From positions 55,015 to 119,014 of the forward strand of contig NZ_BSPC01000032.1 in the NCBI RefSeq assembly GCF_030160835.1: a stretch of DNA of 64,000 nt. Reading direction: 5' to 3'. Position numbers and translations under genes: made by a program. Shown here piece after piece: positions 63,701-64,000 of this stretch. Each line of letters begins with the position of its first letter. Position 1 is the first letter of the stretch. Source of the stretch: Labrys miyagiensis (lineage in GTDB: Bacteria > Pseudomonadota > Alphaproteobacteria > Rhizobiales > Labraceae). The notes beneath the pieces are model-generated. The model saw only the letters and a program-made list of their open reading frames with translations. It did not search any database and was not told the origin of the DNA.

Positions 63701-63798
63701 TCCCGCAAGCGTGAGGCCGAGCGATAGGCGGCGGAGGCAACCGCACTGGAGCCGGATTTGCGGCCAATGACCTTGACGTGAAGATGATAGATTGCCAT
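60754..63798 (-). CDS. traA: Ti-type conjugative relaxase/helicase TraA
   Basis: 1014 residues. N-terminal MOBQ relaxase: AIYHLHVKVIGRKSGSSAVA with a Tyr at 25 (AAYRSAS), and metal-binding histidines in NVHWDFSEDGMPKPHAHVML (H125, H137, H139). Middle: RecD-like helicase with Walker A GHAGTGKSAM (383-391), Walker B DVLVIDEAGMVGTRQLE, VVLVGDPQQLQAIEAGAAF and YAATIHKAQGMTVDRTHVLA. The C-terminal 250 residues are charged and helical. It nicks oriT and unwinds the strand for transfer. Seems complete, divergent from the traD-like gene across oriT. Confidence 0.95.
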   Translation of the reverse strand: MAIYHLHVKVIGRKSGSSAVASAAYRSASRLRDERLDRSHDFSVKRGVVHSEVMLPEDAPAGWSDRERLWNDVEAFEIRKDAQLAREVEFSLPRELSQAQGIALARDFVQAEFVDQGMIADLNVHWDFSEDGMPKPHAHVMLTMRQADVNGDGHGFGPKVRDWNRTEMVEQWRERWAELANQRLAELDIDARIDHRSLEDQGIGLEPQSQIGAPAKRIEQEGIQDRGIEREGLEADRAELHREIARGNGVRILANPTLALDAITHQQSTFTRRDMAMFVHRHSDGLEQFNAVMGAISSAPDLIELGKDGRGEDRFTTRTMIEAEQRLHRAAEHMAERERHAVDDRERDKALAAAEQRGLVLSGEQADALAHVTDGRDLAIVVGHAGTGKSAMLGVARQAWAAAGYEVRGVALSGIAAENLESGSGIASRTIASLEHGWGQDRDLLTSRDVLVIDEAGMVGTRQLERVLSHAAEAGAKVVLVGDPQQLQAIEAGAAFRSIHDRHGGAEIGEVRRQQEDWQREATRDLATGRTGDAIGAYDSHGMVHEAQTREQAREDLIEHWDRDRQASPDNSRIILTHTNDEVRALNEAARERMRDAGDLGDDVHLIVERGERSFASGDRVMFLQNERGLGVKNSTLGTILEVSAQSMTVGTDDGRTVGFDLKHYNRIDHGYAATIHKAQGMTVDRTHVLATPGLDAHASYVALSRHRDGMDLYYGRDDFSDQNRLVRTLSRDRAKDMASDYERADPAQAYAEQRGISFRKRVTEIVRKIVPEKVRTLFDGLRPSADAPDQDEVQRPEREGAVRKAGGEAGKEAGREPAAPAGEKVEDEQAALRKARGEALKRHARAVDAILAVREAGGKENPEQMRELSDARKAFEEVRPHGWRDAEAAYVKNPELVQEAAGGRINRTVQALQLETEIRTDPSRRADRFVERWQKLDQASQRQYREGDISGYKTTRSAMSDMAKSLERDPQLESILANRKAELGIGFESGRRLGLELAFNHGIDLGRGRGIGL

Positions 63799-63828
63799 TG
63801 CGATCGGATCAGTGGCACGGCCAAGCGA

Positions 63829-63856
63829 ACGTCGGAACGACGTATAAGCGCGCCCT
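63829..63856 (-). other. Putative oriT (MOBQ nic region)
   Basis: A perfect inverted repeat ACGTCG-GAA-CGACGT (63829-63843) is followed at once by ATAAGCGCGCCCT. TAAGCGCGCCCT (63845-63856) differs in one base from the TAAGTGCGCCCT nic core of RSF1010/R1162-type origins. Location between divergent traA and traD-like genes is the normal place for oriT in such modules. Confidence 0.7.
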
Positions 63857-63967
63857 CCCTCGAAAAAATCTCGGGTGGGACCTTCCCGTCCCAGCCTGTC
63901 CTGGCGACCCTACAGCCTTTCGCGGGGTGCTCACCTATCATTGCCGCATCAACGGCTTAGGGAGACG

Positions 63968-64000
63968 ATGATGCGCAAGCCAAGGGATTTCGATGCCGAA
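63968..64000 (+). CDS. Start of a TraD-like conjugal transfer protein (cut by window end)
   Basis: ATG 63968 preceded by GGGAGACG; the visible start MMRKPRDFDAE matches the N-terminus of the small TraD proteins that lie divergent from traA on Ti-type transfer modules. Only 11 residues are in the window. Confidence 0.6.
   Translation, partial: MMRKPRDFDAE

Noticed and set aside
62389-63714. 441-codon plus-strand frame opposite traA (also 61066-62097)
   Set aside because: No domain features; traA on the other strand is complete and conserved.

Overview
The window looks like chromosomal DNA of a high-G+C alphaproteobacterium of the Rhizobiales type. The signs are the protein families (DUF983, DoxX, DUF2778, CusAB, PqiABC, a Ti-type TraA relaxase), the intergenic repeats starting GAGCGTTTTGCGATT, and the paired CCCGGG palindromes. 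I cannot name the genus from sequence alone. No rRNA gene, intact tRNA gene or CRISPR array was seen.

Positions 1-14.8 kb are ordinary core and metabolic DNA: a TPR protein (cut by the window edge), an HNH nuclease, a flavin amine oxidase, a DHA2-type MFS exporter, a 2OG-Fe(II)-type oxygenase, a DUF983 protein divergent from a MocR regulator, two SDR oxidoreductases around a LysR regulator, and a DUF2778 L,D-transpeptidase-like protein. Positions 14.8-21.7 kb hold a copper/silver efflux module (cusA, cusB, a FixH/YtkA-like protein and a Met/Cys-rich small protein). It lies between two same-orientation copies of a hairpin followed by GGTTGCGGGGGC, the 3' end of a tRNA-fMet-like gene, so it looks like an excisable or formerly mobile island.

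Positions 21.7-31.6 kb begin with an IS6-family element. Two decayed arylsulfatase + HAD-phosphatase cassettes follow, enclosing a run of small exported proteins (HdeA-like, Cys-rich, OmpA-like, Gly/His-rich, small basic). The intact pqiABC lipid-transport operon and a DUF2721 protein come next. Positions 32-41 kb carry a lone radical SAM protein, an IS66 remnant inserted in an IS5 remnant, a class III adenylate cyclase with TolB-like and TPR parts, and an NmrA/NTF2/SDR/MarR cluster whose promoter contains two identical 12-bp palindromes.

Positions 41-45 kb are mobile-element debris with a serine recombinase gene that has lost its middle. Positions 45.9-58.7 kb form a complete-looking type I secretion locus on the minus strand: a small membrane ORF, a 2778-residue secreted repeat protein with an N-terminal Hint (intein-like) domain, an unknown 134-residue protein, an HlyB-type ABC exporter and an HlyD-type adaptor. 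No TolC gene is present. Positions 59.6-64 kb are a conjugation module: AlpA-like regulator, traA relaxase/helicase, a recognisable oriT and the start of a traD-like gene. The most unusual item is the giant secreted protein: it appears to be a chimera of a low-G+C Hint module and a high-G+C array of calcium-loop repeats, and it uses no classic RTX nonapeptides.
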